DNA of 64,000 bases from Ceratodon purpureus (taxonomy: Eukaryota; Streptophyta; Bryopsida; Pseudoditrichales; Ditrichaceae): assembly GCA_014871385.1 (NCBI GenBank), contig CM026423.1, forward strand, positions 18,899,690 through 18,963,689, given 5' to 3'. The position numbers and the translations under genes were made by a program. The notes under the pieces were generated by a model, which made no database searches, had not been told where the DNA came from, and saw only the letters and a program-made list of their open reading frames with translations. This document shows, piece after piece, positions 44,432 through 64,000 of the stretch. Position 1 is the first letter of the stretch; the number at the start of each line of letters is the position of its first letter.

Positions 44432-47400
44432 TCAAAAAGCCTTCTTTATCTTCGAAAAAGTTCCAGTTTCTGAAAAGTAGGTGCTTTGAGTCCCGCTTCC
44501 GAATGCATTATGTGCTTGAGGATTACTCAGCTCGATACCCTGCGTCCAAAATGACCCCAGAAAATACATGTTACTAAAGATCTTTGACAGATACATATAA
44601 ACCACATTTCTTCACTCCGAAATTGGGTTTCCTCAGTACAACTATCAAATATTCCAAATGATATCCTGTGAACGATTCACTGCAAAAAGAAACAGCACTT
44701 GTCCGGAGAACAGATACACAGAGATGAAGATCAAAACAAACCTGAATAGGTGTAAATGCAAGACTGGAAGAAAGACCCGAGGTGCCACCACTACTGCCAT
44801 AACTTTTCTCCTTAAATCTGCGAAAGAAATACAGGTCTTGTGAATTTCCAACATAAAAACTACGCAAGGAGACCCAACGTGCATAAAATGATCAGGATGT
44901 CCTAAGAAACATCGGTTAAAAGAAGGGGTGTACATATCTTTAAAGTTTTGAAACTTCATTAACTAAATTGCAATGATGCTAAAAAATACTGTTAGAAGAG
45001 ATGAAAACTGCACACTTACTTCTTGGCAACCTTAGCAGCAAGCTTGCTTTGACCAATAGAAACTCGCAGCTTGCCACTGCCAGCCTGCCCCAGCATTCCG
45101 TAGCCTTCTCCTAAACCATCCCCTGCATATAAACCGTCCAAGCTTTGGCATCAGTCACTTAATACTTGCAGAAAATACGTAAGGCAATGCATAACAGACC
45201 CCTGTAGAATAATGTTGATTTTTAGTTTCCTGTAAAAATTCAAAATTTTTAGGAGAAGGCGTTGAGAATTAACTTACGAATATTGATAATGATTACAGTG
45301 AATCTAAGAGTGCAGAAGCGATCAAAATGAAAATATCAGTAATACATTAAGGTTTTTATAAATCATCTTAAGAAGACACCCACCCCCTTGATATTAAGTT
45401 GTTAGGATTATTAATAATATTATCATTATCAATATTAGTATTATTTTATTTTTAAAAGAGGCACTGAAAGTATTACCAAGTGAACTCTCCTCGGTTACAC
45501 CAAACTTCATCCGATTAGCCAGTTTTCGCATGTCAGTCAGGGCATACCTGTAAAAAAGGACGATAATATACGTGTGTTAACCCCATAATTGGAATACAAA
45601 ACTCGTAAACGACAAGATCGGCAAGGCAACATTGCTGATCATTCAGCAGAAGCAAGATGGTAGAATGCTATCCCTTGTATGCATGCAACGGACTCACTTT
45701 CGCACCCAAAAAAAAAAACATTCGTAGGGGGATTGAGATAGGAAAACAAACCTCTCCTTCATCTTCCTCAACCGACGCCCACCTCTTTTTTTCTTAGGAT
45801 CACTGTCAGGGACCGGAAGAGGCTTAGGCTGCTTCGGAGGGGGAGGTTCTTGCCATTTTTCAATCTTCTTCTGGATTTCTTCCCGCAAATTCTGCCCAAT
45901 TTTAGCGGAAAGATCACCCCTTGTAAAATCAACGCGAGCAGCCAATGTTGACTTCCCAGCAACAAGACGGCAAGCTTTCATTCGAAGTGGAGGGGGGGTA
46001 CCTTGAACAATTTCTGTGTGAAACACAAAACCTATGTGTGGAAGTGCTGATGCAGTCGAAAATCCAGCCAGATTCTTTTTCTTTGCACCCAAAATTTGTA
46101 CATTGCACGCTGGCATTTTCGAAAGAGCAGAAAGGCCACCGGCCACACCCATCAGCTTTGCAGCTACTGCGCTACCAACAATAGCCGATAAGTTTGGTGC
46201 AATGTAACCCATTCTACTCTCCACGAATTCTAAAACCTTCTTCTTTGCTTCGTCAAGAGCAAGCGCCCGGTCACAGGCCTCGACGGTTTTCTTTAGACTC
46301 TCCTCCGAAAGAGGCTTTCCACTTGTTGTAGAAGCTGTGACAGATACCACCATGATTGTAGCAGATGGCAAGAGCCCCTCCAAATCGACTAATGTTAAAT
46401 CCATTTCATTCCCAATTTGCTTCACTAAACGTGAATAATCGATAGGATGCAGAACCAAAGATTCCAGCTCTGGAAACTTAGCCCTATACTTATCTCGAAT
46501 AAAATTATGGATAACCGTGATTTCATTGTCGATGTCAACGGAGAGTGTGTTACACTCAACTATGAGCTGGTACTCTGGGTCATCCTCCACAACCGTCCCT
46601 TTAAAGGAACTTTCCTGTGCGCCAATTGCCATTGCATCGTCGACTTTCTGCACCAATGGAAAGATCATCAAACAAACTCATAAGCACCGGAAGACAAAGA
46701 TTACTACAAAAACAAAGAACAAGAGGCAAAGACGGAACTAAAACCAGAACTGTTAAATGGAACTAAGCAGCATAACATATACACTTGAAAAGCTGAACGT
46801 GCATGGTTACTGAAATTCAACACAACATATATTCTGAGATCCAAACGAAGAACCATGGGTTTTAGATAATGACAACTAAAATATAAAATTAAAATTGACT
46901 GAAGATGTGTCTGACCAAGCTGCATTAGCGCCAAGAACTACGCCCAGCAGGAAAAAATCTGTTCGAACATTACCTTCATGATATCATGGAACCGCTGGCT
47001 CTTCTGCAACTTCGCGACGCTGTCCAAATCATCGTAGTTGAGGATAGGAACATCGGCCATATCTTCATCGGCATCGACAGCCTCTTCTCCGGCTTCGGCA
47101 ACCTCCTGCTAGCCCCAAAGGCCTGAATTAGCACATTTCAAAGATTGTCAATCCATCTCAAGACTCAGACATCCACGACCTCTAACTGCTTGGCTATTTA
47201 TCATGTACAAAAGTAGCTCAATGCGCCGACGCATTCAAGTGGTACGGAGTCCATCATAAACCCCATTAGAACTATTAAACAAGGTGGGAAAACACATGAA
47301 CCGCCGACGGACAAAAACCGGGCACAAACAATCTAGATTGAACTCAGGATTCTCAACATGCAACCACAGTCAGAATGTCAAAGAGAAAGAGTTTTCAAAA

Positions 47401-48119
47401 AAAAATCTGCCAAGGTTCAAGTGAAAAGGTCAAGAGTGACACCTCGTCAAACATTGAACTATTTCCGATAACCATGAGCTTCTAATCAGACAAAACATAC
47501 CATATGAACCCTCGTGTAATTAATAAGAAATAGCAAATTATACGTGCTGTTGAGCAAAATCACATCCAAAGGACTCACCTACTGTGCCCAATCAACTCAA
47601 GTACACTAGCACTAAATTCATACTCCACCAGAAACGAAGATTTTAACTCCAATCAAGACTCACCATAGCAATTCCGAAGCCGCTAAACTAGTCATAAACC
47701 ACAAGCAAAAGAGGAACAAGCAGAAACGTCCATCCAGAAGCATACCTCATCTTGAATCTCGTCATCAGATAAATCCTCCAAATCCGCCAAAAACGAGTCC
47801 GCTAACGTGGCCTGCACACACACACACGACAAAATCAAACACCACAACACAAATACTCCACAAAACACCATCCAAGCACGTCGAAAGCCAAAAAAAAAAA
47901 AAAAAAACCCTAAACCCTAAGACCAACTCCACGACCACGAAAACACCAATCTAAGTGATTTCCCTGCTCCAACAACATGCTAGCGGGCTACATTCCGTCA
48001 CACGATGCAGACGCTCTAAAAACCAAAAGAAATCCACACCACGAACCCTCACAAAACACCCTGAACAAAAATTCCAATCTCAAGGTTGCCGAAACCCTAG
48101 CGACTCTCACCTTGTCCAT
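44432..48119 (-). CDS. PRP31: U4/U6 snRNP protein PRP31
   Basis: PRP31 binds the U4 snRNA-15.5K complex and bridges to PRP6 of U5, and so is needed to form the U4/U6.U5 tri-snRNP in the nucleus. Eight exons join in phase: 48111-48119 (MDK), 47746-47811, 46974-47108, 45752-46647, 45477-45547, 45020-45122, 44742-44817 and 44432-44539, giving 487 residues, the usual family length. The start is acidic (DLEDLSDDEIQDE). The NOSIC region follows at about 90-145 and the Nop domain at about 200-325, with GYIAPNLSAIVGSAVAAKLM and KMPACNVQILGAKK. After it come a basic stretch with KKKRGGRRLRKMKERY and the conserved end FTPIQGIELSNPQA, STYFSETGTFSK. All introns are GT-AG. I see no missing key segment. 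Telo-box motifs near the first exon fit a housekeeping gene. Confidence 0.96.
47904..47920. promoter_or_regulatory. Telo-box motifs in PRP31 intron 1
   Basis: ACCCTAAACCCTAA-type repeats lie in the first intron, and single AAACCCTAG words lie at 48092-48100 and 48225-48233. In plants telo-boxes near starts are common in genes for ribosome and growth functions. Activity here is inferred. Confidence 0.45.
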
Positions 48120-48239
48120 CGCAGCACTCGTCCAACGCCCGCTCCTAGAACCCTAGTTAAAAAACCTCCGAGCTCCTCCCGCCTCCAGCAGCACGCTCCA
48201 CAGCTAGAAAGAACGCACGTGATGAAACCCTAGCAGCAC

Positions 48240-51200
48240 CGGACGGAGAACACAATCAACATGAACACTGAGGCTGAGCAGGCTAAGTGGCCAGCTGAGT
48301 AACTGGAACTCGGATTCCAAGTAGTTTGCTGTATTGTAAGCTGCGATGGATGGTTGCGATGGAGAGTATTCCGATATCAAGTCTCGTGAGGTGAGTTCAG
48401 TTGCGTTGCCTCGCTTGTGTTGTGTCGTGAATTCCAGTAAGGTTTAGTGCGGGATCGTTTCATAAACCGGAAGACGGGGCCCAAGACCGTGCACATGCGG
48501 GGCCCTAGACCGTGCACCTAGCATTAAAAAAGGCTTAGTCTTGACTAAGGTAGAGGAACCTAAAACCGATCAATTAAGGATTTTAGTATATGTGTTTGGG
48601 GTATATAATTTGAAGAGGATTTTGTATGTGTACAAATATAAGGTTCTTGTTGAATGCAAAAAAAAACCATAGTTTTGTTCCTAATATTGAAATAATTACA
48701 ATTATTTGAAGTAAATAGTTGAAATCACACATGGTAAACATATAGGCTAATGTAAAACCGAACACCAGACATCAAAATTTGATCATGGTATTACTGTCAA
48801 AATATTCCCATTCAATTTCTTTCTTATTAATTACGCTTAGTACTCTCTTTTGGATATCCCTAGATTTTGAATTTGAAACTTATCTGAAATGGATAAGTCT
48901 ATTAGATAAGTCTATCGATAAGTTATGGGTGGCTGGTTGAGTACGGGTTCATCTACGTTGCTTGAGAGATTGGAAAGTGAGCTCTCAGAGAGGTCGAGAG
49001 TCCTCATAGGATTAGGGTTACAAATGAGTGTAGGTCCATACCCGCTTTATATACTTGTACTTCAAGTATAAGGCTTGGCGATGCACTAGGGCTAGGATTT
49101 TAAACATATAAGTTATTCTTTAGCATTTATTCATGATTTGTAAATTGTGTAAAAGAGATTTTAGATCTGTGGTTTAGTGTTATTTCCATCCAAAATTAAC
49201 AAATTCTTCAATGTTTCGGAAAAGGTGGGTGTTGTGTAGCAATAAGATGGTGGTGATTTTGAGCATTTTACAAAGAGATTGGTTTTAATTGGTGTAAAGT
49301 AGCATTGAAATGTAAAAAAAAAAAAAAATTAAAAAAAAATTAAAAATAATAAAAACAAAATACAAACTTGTCATTGACATCTAAAGGTGTAAAGAGTGAA
49401 TAGTTTATAGAGTTGAAGTGGAATAAAAAATGGATTAATTGATTATTATATTGTTCTACTTGCATTTGCAAAAGCAACGGCAAACAATTGACTATTTCTT
49501 TCTAAATGATTTATTCAATTGATGATGAACAATTATAATTTCTTTCTTTAAAAAGAAATTTAATGTCTAATAATGCATATCTAGACAAAGTAGGACAAAA
49601 TATGTATTACAGTCTTGCTAACAACTTATTGGATGAGCTATACTAAGGCAATTAAGGATGGTTAAAGTTTAGTGGTAGTATTTGCGTCATCGTCATCTGA
49701 GTATTCCTAAACCCTAAATTTTAACCTATGACATCTAGGTCATGTTCATAAAAAATTCAAAATAACAAATATTCAAAATATTCAGAAATCACCAACTTAA
49801 ATATCTCAATTTTTATCCTACCACGAGCCCATTATTTGTTGATTTATGTGATACATTTTTATCAATAAAATTCACCATTCACTCTTAGTTTGCCATCCCA
49901 ATGATAACTTCCTTTTTTTACTATATAAATTGTAGTATTGAGAGGTTTTTGTCCTACTACTGTTAAACCACCACAACTAAAAGGCTTGTATCACCACAAA
50001 AGCAAGGCTTGTGCCATCTCAAAAGAAAGGCTTGTAAAAATTAAAGAATTTTATACATTTTAATATAATTTTGTTAAACTTATTTTGATGTTTCATTTTA
50101 ATTTACAAATCAAACTTTGTCCGTATGAATCAAAAAGCATAAATAAAAGTCAAAATATCAAATCTTAAGGTTTTACTTGATGTGAAGAGGCTGTGAATTT
50201 GTTTTGGAAAAATATTTTCAAAATGTAAGTCTCTTCGTTTTTTAAGAGATTCTAAGATCAGTTTTAAGGGGAAACGTTATTGCTCATCATACTTCATTCT
50301 TTCCAAGTAAATCGCCTTCCTATACTCCTCGTTAAATAATCTTTCTTTTTGTTTGATTTCTAACGCTCTCTTAATCGTAAGTAACATTGAGCTATTCTTT
50401 ATCATATTTCGTACAAGCATATTTATAGGGCTTGAAACACATGGTAATGAAGAATCTTCACAATTTAAAATCAATGGTGATGGAGAATCATTAAAGTTAG
50501 AAATCAATGCTAATGGATGATTTTTTGAATAAAAAATTAATGATTGATTTACTTGGCTCTCTTGAGACCTATCCAAAAAAAAATGTAAAGACACTGAATC
50601 AGCAGGAGTAAAATTGCCCCTTGTACCGTTTCCACATCTCAATTTTCCCAACGTTGCTCATATTCTTCGAACTTTCTTCTTCTGTGTTAAAATCAACTCA
50701 TGCGATTAAGCTAACCAACACTTGACTGAATCTTTAAAAGTAAATATATTTTTTGTTTTGATATATACTTTGTAATTTATCAAATTACATTCAAAGACTT
50801 GGTTGGTGGTTTATCTTCCTAAAAAAGTTGATAAGCTAGATTCTTGATGTTCTTTAAGAAACTATAAAATATCATTTTAAATTTATATGAAAATTCGCTT
50901 GGAGGATTGTCTATTCGAAAGGGATGACTCTTCGGATTGTTGAGGTTTTATTTAATTCCAGTTTTAATAAAATCTAAAATGTTATGAAGAATTGAGTTGG
51001 TGGCCTATCTTCCAAAAAAAGTTGATAAGTTGGATTCCTGATGTTCTTCAAAAAATCATCAAATTTAAATTTAAATTTGTCTGAGAATTAGATTAGTGGA
51101 TTGTTCCATAAAAGGGTTGACCTTTCAAATTTCTCATGTTTTTCTTGAATTTTAAAAATCTAGTAAAGTTTTAATTAATGTATATAGTAAATGTTTTATT

Positions 51201-54200
51201 TTTCAAAAAGAGTTGAGATATTAAACAATTATTTCTTTCAAGATTAAAAATCTGAAATTTAAAATTAAATAAATTATAAGACTGTGATTATAGTTTCCCT
51301 TCTTGAAAAGTTTAAAATTCGGTTTTTGATTTAAAATGATTTTTTTTATTTGTTTCATGGAGGATGGCTAGCAAGGGAAGTGGAAAAGAACCATCTAAAT
51401 GGCTTCAACAAATATTGCTTTATCATGCGGTCAAAATTTGATACTAAGAGAGCATAAAGATTTCTTTTGTTCTGCATGTTATAAAACAGTTGCTCGCTGA
51501 GGACTTGATGATCATTTCAAGGGAAAAATTCACAAGAATATGGAGAACTGAAGTTATTTTATCATTTTCTCTTGAAACATGGCATGAGTTGGATGGAAGG
51601 GAGAAAGGTTTCAGATTTGACAAAGAGTTGTCAGAAGGAGAATTTGCTGACAAATTATGAACAACTTGAACATCATGTGTTCAAAAAACACTTGTCTGCT
51701 GTTCAGCATGTTTATCCTTTAACATCACCATTAATTTACAGAGGTTTTCAGGTACCAAAGGTTGTTTACTCTAATCCGTGAGCTAAGTAGACCAAGAAAT
51801 TTTGGAAGAAATTTGTTTATCTAGAGTGTTTAAAGATTGTAATAAGCTGTAAGAGTTAACCAATTATCCTATTCAAAGATACAAATGAATTTCTTCTTCT
51901 AATTTTTAATGGAGAATTCAGTGATAATGATGTTAAGGAGATGACTACTTTAGCATTATACCTTGCAAAAAATAGTAATATTAATATTATGAGGAAGTAT
52001 GACAAAAAAGAAGGAATAGAAGGTGGTAGTAGAATAATGTGCTACGGTTTTACTATAGTCACAATATGATTGAAAGATAAGTTCCACTATACAAATAGTA
52101 TTTTTATATTTTATTAACATTTTGTTTAGTTTATCTATAGTTTAAGTTTTTATAATTATTTTTACATAAATATATATTCTTTTATAAATATTTTTGCAGA
52201 TTTAAGCAAGATGGTCCTATACAACCATTTGAAGTCATCATTTTCAACAGTCTTGAAGCAGTTGGAAATGATTTGGGCAAAAGAGAATTTACTAGGTAGT
52301 GTTGGTATAGTTGATGAATCTCCTTTCACAACAATAAGTGCTACCAAGGATTATTCGTGTAATCATAAACGGACGATAAAGAACTGAACTACGGTTTTCT
52401 TATATGGTTGGAAGCCAAGGGTACGTATTACGTAATTCTTAAAGCTTTATAATTTAATCTTTAATTTTTTTTAAATTTAAAATATAATAAAATTCTAATT
52501 GTATTTTTTAAATGTAGGTACCAGAGATAATGCTAGAAATGAAATAAGGTTTTATTTTTCAGTTTTTGGTTATCATTTTGAGCCTCCTGTCAAAGATATT
52601 CATCTGTACAAGAACATCAATATAGTTCATTGTTTGAAGACTACTGATTAATTAGATAATTGGGTATTGGAAAGGGATCAAATTTATAGAGCAATGTATA
52701 ACAATTAGTTAGATTTGGAACGTAGTTATATATACTAGCAGTTTTTTCTATGTTTGTCGCTAATAATTTTGGTACTGACAGAATGTCTAATATATGAAAT
52801 AGAGTAAGTAATAATGAAAACCTTGAGCAAATGAATTACAAAATAGGCTTAAGAATATTATATGTGAAGAATCTCTTCGACCTTATAAAAGTAAAATCTC
52901 TGATGTTACATTGACACGAAGTTCTTGTGTAGAATTAATTCGAGGATGTCGATGACGACAAATACGCCGTTAAATGCTTGTTGATGTTTTGATTATCAAT
53001 AGCGTTGCGTACGATTGAGTGCACACGGTATTCCATCACTTCTCATCGGTGCCAGTGTCTACTTTAGAACTTGAGGCTTGGCTATTGCAACTAATTATAG
53101 AGATTGTGTTAGCTTCAGTCCCCTATCCAGAATAATTAAAATTGCGGAAGTTGGCTTCGGATGCAGTACATATAATCTGAGGAGGAAAAGCTCAGCGACC
53201 TCGACAAACGCGGATGGAGAAAATGCTGATGAAGATTCAATTTTGTAGAGACTAATCTCCACGAGTGCTGCTTATACAAATGAATAACACTAATTCTATG
53301 TTTGAAGTTACCAGATGATAAAATGAGCAATCTGTGGACTTCAGATAAATTGTCCAACGTACACTGAAACCTATGAATATGATAAGCCCAAGTAGACACT
53401 TATTTCATGAAAATCACCTCACATTGGTGTACATGATGGATTCATGTAATGAAGGGACTGCAAAAGCAAAGGAAAAATCACGGGGAATTATTAATCTCTA
53501 GTATAGTGTACAACAAGATTTTTCCTATCATTAAAACACCCACTTTTAATTGTACTGAAGCGTAAGTGAAGGCAGTCATTGAAATTTAACGTCCTTTCGG
53601 AATTAACAAAATCTGTATTAGGAACCTAGTACTCTCAATTTCCATATTGAGATCGTATTTAGTGCATCATCTATATAAATTTATTTTCATATATTAAATT
53701 ATATAGTATGTGCTATATTATATTAACGATGTTTGAAATTTTTTTAAAATAAATTAAAAAAAATAAACAACAGTTACAAAGTCGAGGATTATTGTGAACG
53801 GTAATTTTTACAGAAACCAAAACGAATTCTTTCGAAGTTGACACCACATTGTCCATTAGTATTATGAACTCCAGTACCGGTGAAGATTAGTAGATTGTGA
53901 AATATCTACGATCTTTGATAGGAAATAGAAACTGGACGAAGATTTGGAGGGGCATACAAAAATTAAAAGGCCATAGATCTTAAACTAGAAGCAGTACATA
54001 TACCGTAAAAGCTACGAGTGGACTGTCGTAGACACTAAAGGGCAATATGAAGACTTAGAGGCTATGTTCTCAAGAAGTACATCGATCGCACTAGGTGAAA
54101 TTCGAAGAGTAATTTTGTATAGGGTGCAATATCGCAGCAAAACTACGAACTACTGAGACAACGACACGAAACTGTGAGTGCAACATGAAGAAGTGGAAAT

Positions 54201-54870
54201 GACATACCGTCATTTATAAGTCATTTGTACAATATGTTGATTTTGAGCCATTCAATTAGCCAAAATTTGTTTTCAATTGTTAATACAACTCTAAATATTG
54301 CCATGTTTGCAATTCATCTAGTTTGCAATCCAATGCCTGAATTTAAGGTTTTTTCTAGTCTATTTTATATGATTATTCAATGTGCTTCTATTAAAAATAA
54401 TCTCAAATTTTAATTCTTTGAAGTAGACCATTAACCTTAAAGGCCCTTGAGGTCAAAAAATTTGACATTTCAAAAACTAAATATAATAGTCTCTCTCAAG
54501 ATGAATATACTTACATTTGAAAATTGTGTTTGATTGCAAATAAAATCCATAAAATTAGAAAATAAAATACAACAAGTCCAAATGTAGAAGTAATGTATAA
54601 TAAGAAAGAAGAGAATATACCACCATCCTATACCGGTTGTAAAAGAGGAAAATAATTCATTAAAAATAGAATAAATCAAGAAAGAAAATAGTTTAATTTT
54701 CAGAACTTTCCACATTAGCCATCTAAAATGACGTCATTACAATAAATCATAGCAAAATAAGCTCCAAAAAAACCATGACTTAACCAAGAAAGAAAATAAA
54801 AATTATTTGGCATTTCTATGATCAACGCATTTAAGCCATTGATAAGAAATTGGACCCGTTGTAATGGACC
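48240..54870. other. AT-rich intergenic region with degenerate coding traces
   Basis: Immediately upstream of PRP31 there is a short duplication of GGGGCC..AGACCGTGCAC at 48476-48520. After that the DNA is AT-rich. A 124-codon minus frame at 50277-50651 (ending KEYRKAIYLERMKYDEQ-like) is unrecognised. Between 51350 and 52750 there are plus-strand fragments that look like decayed coding sequence: a CxxC...H...H motif near 51470-51530, then segments around 51660-51780 and 52200-52690 with typical protein-like composition. They are broken in many places. They may be an old transposon or host pseudogene; I cannot assign them. Confidence 0.4.
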
Positions 54871-54872
54871 AA

Positions 54873-55253
54873 ACGTAGAGAAACGAAGAAAGAACAAAGG
54901 AAGAACAAAAGCAGAACGAAAAGAGAACAAAAGAAGAACGAAAGTAGATTAAAAGAAGAATGAAAGTAGAACGAAAGCAGAATGAAAGAAGAACGAAAGC
55001 ATAACGAGAGCTGAACGAAAGCATAACGGGAGCTGAACGAAAGCATAACAAGAGCTGAACGAAAGTAGAGAGAAAGCAGAACGAAAGAAGAACGAAAGAA
55101 GAACGAAATGAGAACGAAATGAGAACGACGAAATGAGAACGAAAGCAGAACGAAAGAAGAACGAAAGAAGAACGAAAGCAGAACGAAAGAACAACGAAAG
55201 AAGAACGAAATCAGAACGAAAGCGGAACGAGAGAAGAACGAAGAAGGACGAAA
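54873..55253. repeat. GAACGAAAG(C/A)A minisatellite
   Basis: About 35 imperfect units of 10-12 bp, based on GAACGAAAGAA and GAACGAAAGCA, fill this stretch. A larger unit with CATAACGAGAGCTGAACGAAAG is repeated three times at 55000-55060. The minus strand reads as repeated FFRSAFVLLS, but this is a repeat artefact rather than a gene. It ends about 50-100 bp before the RRC1 leader. Confidence 0.9.
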
Positions 55254-55289
55254 ACGACGAACATGGAAGAGCGAAGAAGAGCATGAAGA

Positions 55290-56835
55290 AGGGGAAAACT
55301 TGAAGACGGGGAAGAAACATTGGAGAAGAAGAAGCTTTGAAGGAAACGATCGAGCTTGGCGACTTCATGGCGACGCTCATGGCCATGGCGATGGCGATGG
55401 CGATGGCGATGGAGCGCCTCCTCTCCTGCATGCACTCCGGCGCACACACGGACCTCACATAACCTTACTACGCCGCTGCCATTGCCCAAACCAATCCACT
55501 CCCCTCCGCCATGTAGGAGCAAGAACATCACGGGCTCTTCGAACATCACCTGTCGTCTCCTACACCTTCAGTCATGGCGTTACGCGGCGATGCTGACAAT
55601 GTAAGTCCCTGGCGTTGTAAGTTCCTTGTAGCTGCATGCGCTGTTGGATGCGTTGAGGTGTAATTCGGTTGATTTCATGCAATGCCGTGGAGTGCGATCG
55701 GTTTGATTCATGTTTTGGTGTCTTGATTGAGTGGGAGTGGATGAGCGTGTGAGGGAGGGAGGGAGGGAGGGAGCGAGTGCGGGGGTTGTGAGAGGGAGAG
55801 GGAGGTGTTATCGGCTGTGGTGTGCGATGTGGATAGGTGAGGAGTTTTTTTGACGTGGAATTTTTGCGTACGGGGAGTTTTTTTGTGCGGGTCTAGGGTT
55901 TCTGGAATGAGGAGGGCGGGGGTGTGATCGGGCTGTGGTTTCGTTGTGGTGGATAGTCAGGGTGTTGCGATGCGTTTCGTGGAGCGAGACCCTAAGCAAT
56001 TGGCTGGAGCTTTTGATTCTTATTCTGATTTTGGCTTTTGTTTTTCTGATTTTGCGTCTTCTCGTCATTAGTTTATTGATGTTTTGGTTGATGTTCTTCT
56101 GGATCAATTCGTTTTTTTGGAGGTTTTCTCGAGTAGTTTGAGTGTTGAGACCTGCAGCTTGGTTTTTAAGTGGAGCTTCTTGTGATTCAAATGTGGCACA
56201 ATTACGCCTCATGAGCGCGTTTTTAACTTGGTGAAGGTGTTGTAAATGCGTTTAAGAGGACAGCGGAGTTCAATTTACGGGGCTGATAGGTTAAATTACT
56301 GAGTGGAGGGGACAACCTAGCACACTTCTTCTTTTTACTACCAGACGTCATCCATTCCGGTGTTTTAGTGTAGTTATAACCAGTTTCTATCACAATATAT
56401 GATCGCGACCAGTGACCACGTATTCTGCGCGTTTTATTCCTTGTAGTGCGAAATTTTTAATTACAATGTGACTGTGACCTAACTCTGTACTGCATGTTTG
56501 AGGTTATTAGACCCTGATCCGATGTGATTAGGTTATATTGTTTCACCTGGCAATCCTATTTGCGTTTGTCAAGTTTGAAGTAATGGTATACTGTAATTAA
56601 TTGCACAAGAGTTGGAGCTGTCTCTTCTGTTCGTCCGGAAGTCGAAGGAATTGTTGTTTTCCAGTCATTTTAGTTCTCAGAACAAGCAAGTCGAATTGGA
56701 TTGTTGCGGTTCTTGTTAACTCGCGGTTATTTGTGGGAACGGTATGAAGGGTTGCTTTTTTGTAACTGTGGATTTGATCATGGATACTGACGTTGGGTGC
56801 TATCTTTTCACTCTCAGGGTAGGACTCCTGATAAG
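55290..56835 (+). other. Probable leader and leader intron of RRC1
   Basis: A GC-rich exon-like part runs to 55600, where a consensus donor AAT/GTAAGT follows. An acceptor, TCTCAG, ends at 56817, 18 bp before the start codon. This gives a leader intron of about 1.2 kb. The leader contains an ATGGCG hexamer run at 55384-55412. A GGGA run occurs at 55755-55775 inside the intron. Confidence 0.55.

Positions 56836-64000
<7,165 letters not shown>

Noticed and set aside
44353-44577. Plus-strand open frame of 74 codons near the end of PRP31
   Set aside because: The minus strand of the same bases encodes the conserved last exon of PRP31 (FGSGTQSTYFSETGTF), so the plus frame is a shadow.
54803-55458. 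Minus-strand frames reading repeated FFRSAFVLLS, looking like membrane proteins
   Set aside because: They are translations of the GAACGAAAG satellite, in more than one frame, with no independent coding signal.

Overview
This window is nuclear DNA of a land plant, probably a non-seed plant such as a moss. The genes carry many short GT-AG introns, AT-rich intergenic DNA separates GC-richer exons, and the proteins are plant types (SKIP35, RRC1/SR140, an ARIADNE-like RBR relic, a trihelix fragment). The moss assignment is inference. Five host genes can be modelled with consistent splice phases: TMA7 (minus, 17872-19235), SKIP35 (plus, 21149-24513), a heavy-metal-associated domain protein (plus, 29756-31379), PRP31 (minus, 44432-48119) and RRC1/SR140 (plus, from 56836 past the right edge). 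PRP31 and RRC1 both act in pre-mRNA splicing and TMA7 in translation. Nothing shows that any of these genes is co-regulated with another.

The left 19 kb is a large segmental duplication. Unit A (about 1-10180) and unit B (about 12780-18600) share the same order: a tandem array of about 185-190 bp repeats, an ARIADNE-like pseudogene, a shared AT-rich segment, and a TMA7 copy. Unit B keeps TMA7 whole. Unit A has lost the start exon and carries a one-base frameshift. The two units serve as natural empty sites for each other and reveal precise insertions: a Stowaway MITE in B, a piggyBac-like TTAA element in A, and a GC-rich inverted-repeat element in A. A pogo/Emigrant-like MITE sits inside the tandem array of B. 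Long inverted repeats flank the ARIADNE-bearing segment of unit A.

From 24.7 to 29.7 kb lies AT-rich intergenic DNA with a second TTAA element, apparently joined to a third. From 33.3 to 41.2 kb there is another duplicated and scrambled block with a receptor-kinase fragment, a secreted-protein relic and a coiled-coil gene family. One copy of the coiled-coil gene forms a 148 bp inverted repeat with a 10 bp loop, a candidate precursor of small RNA, followed by an ACGCGT-rich minisatellite.

From 48.3 to 54.9 kb the DNA is AT-rich, with degenerate coding traces I cannot assign. A GAACGAAAG-type satellite ends just upstream of the RRC1 leader. I see no CRISPR array, no rRNA and no convincing tRNA gene. 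I do not see a convincing new multi-gene system; the most unusual signals are the foldback locus and the set of precise insertions.
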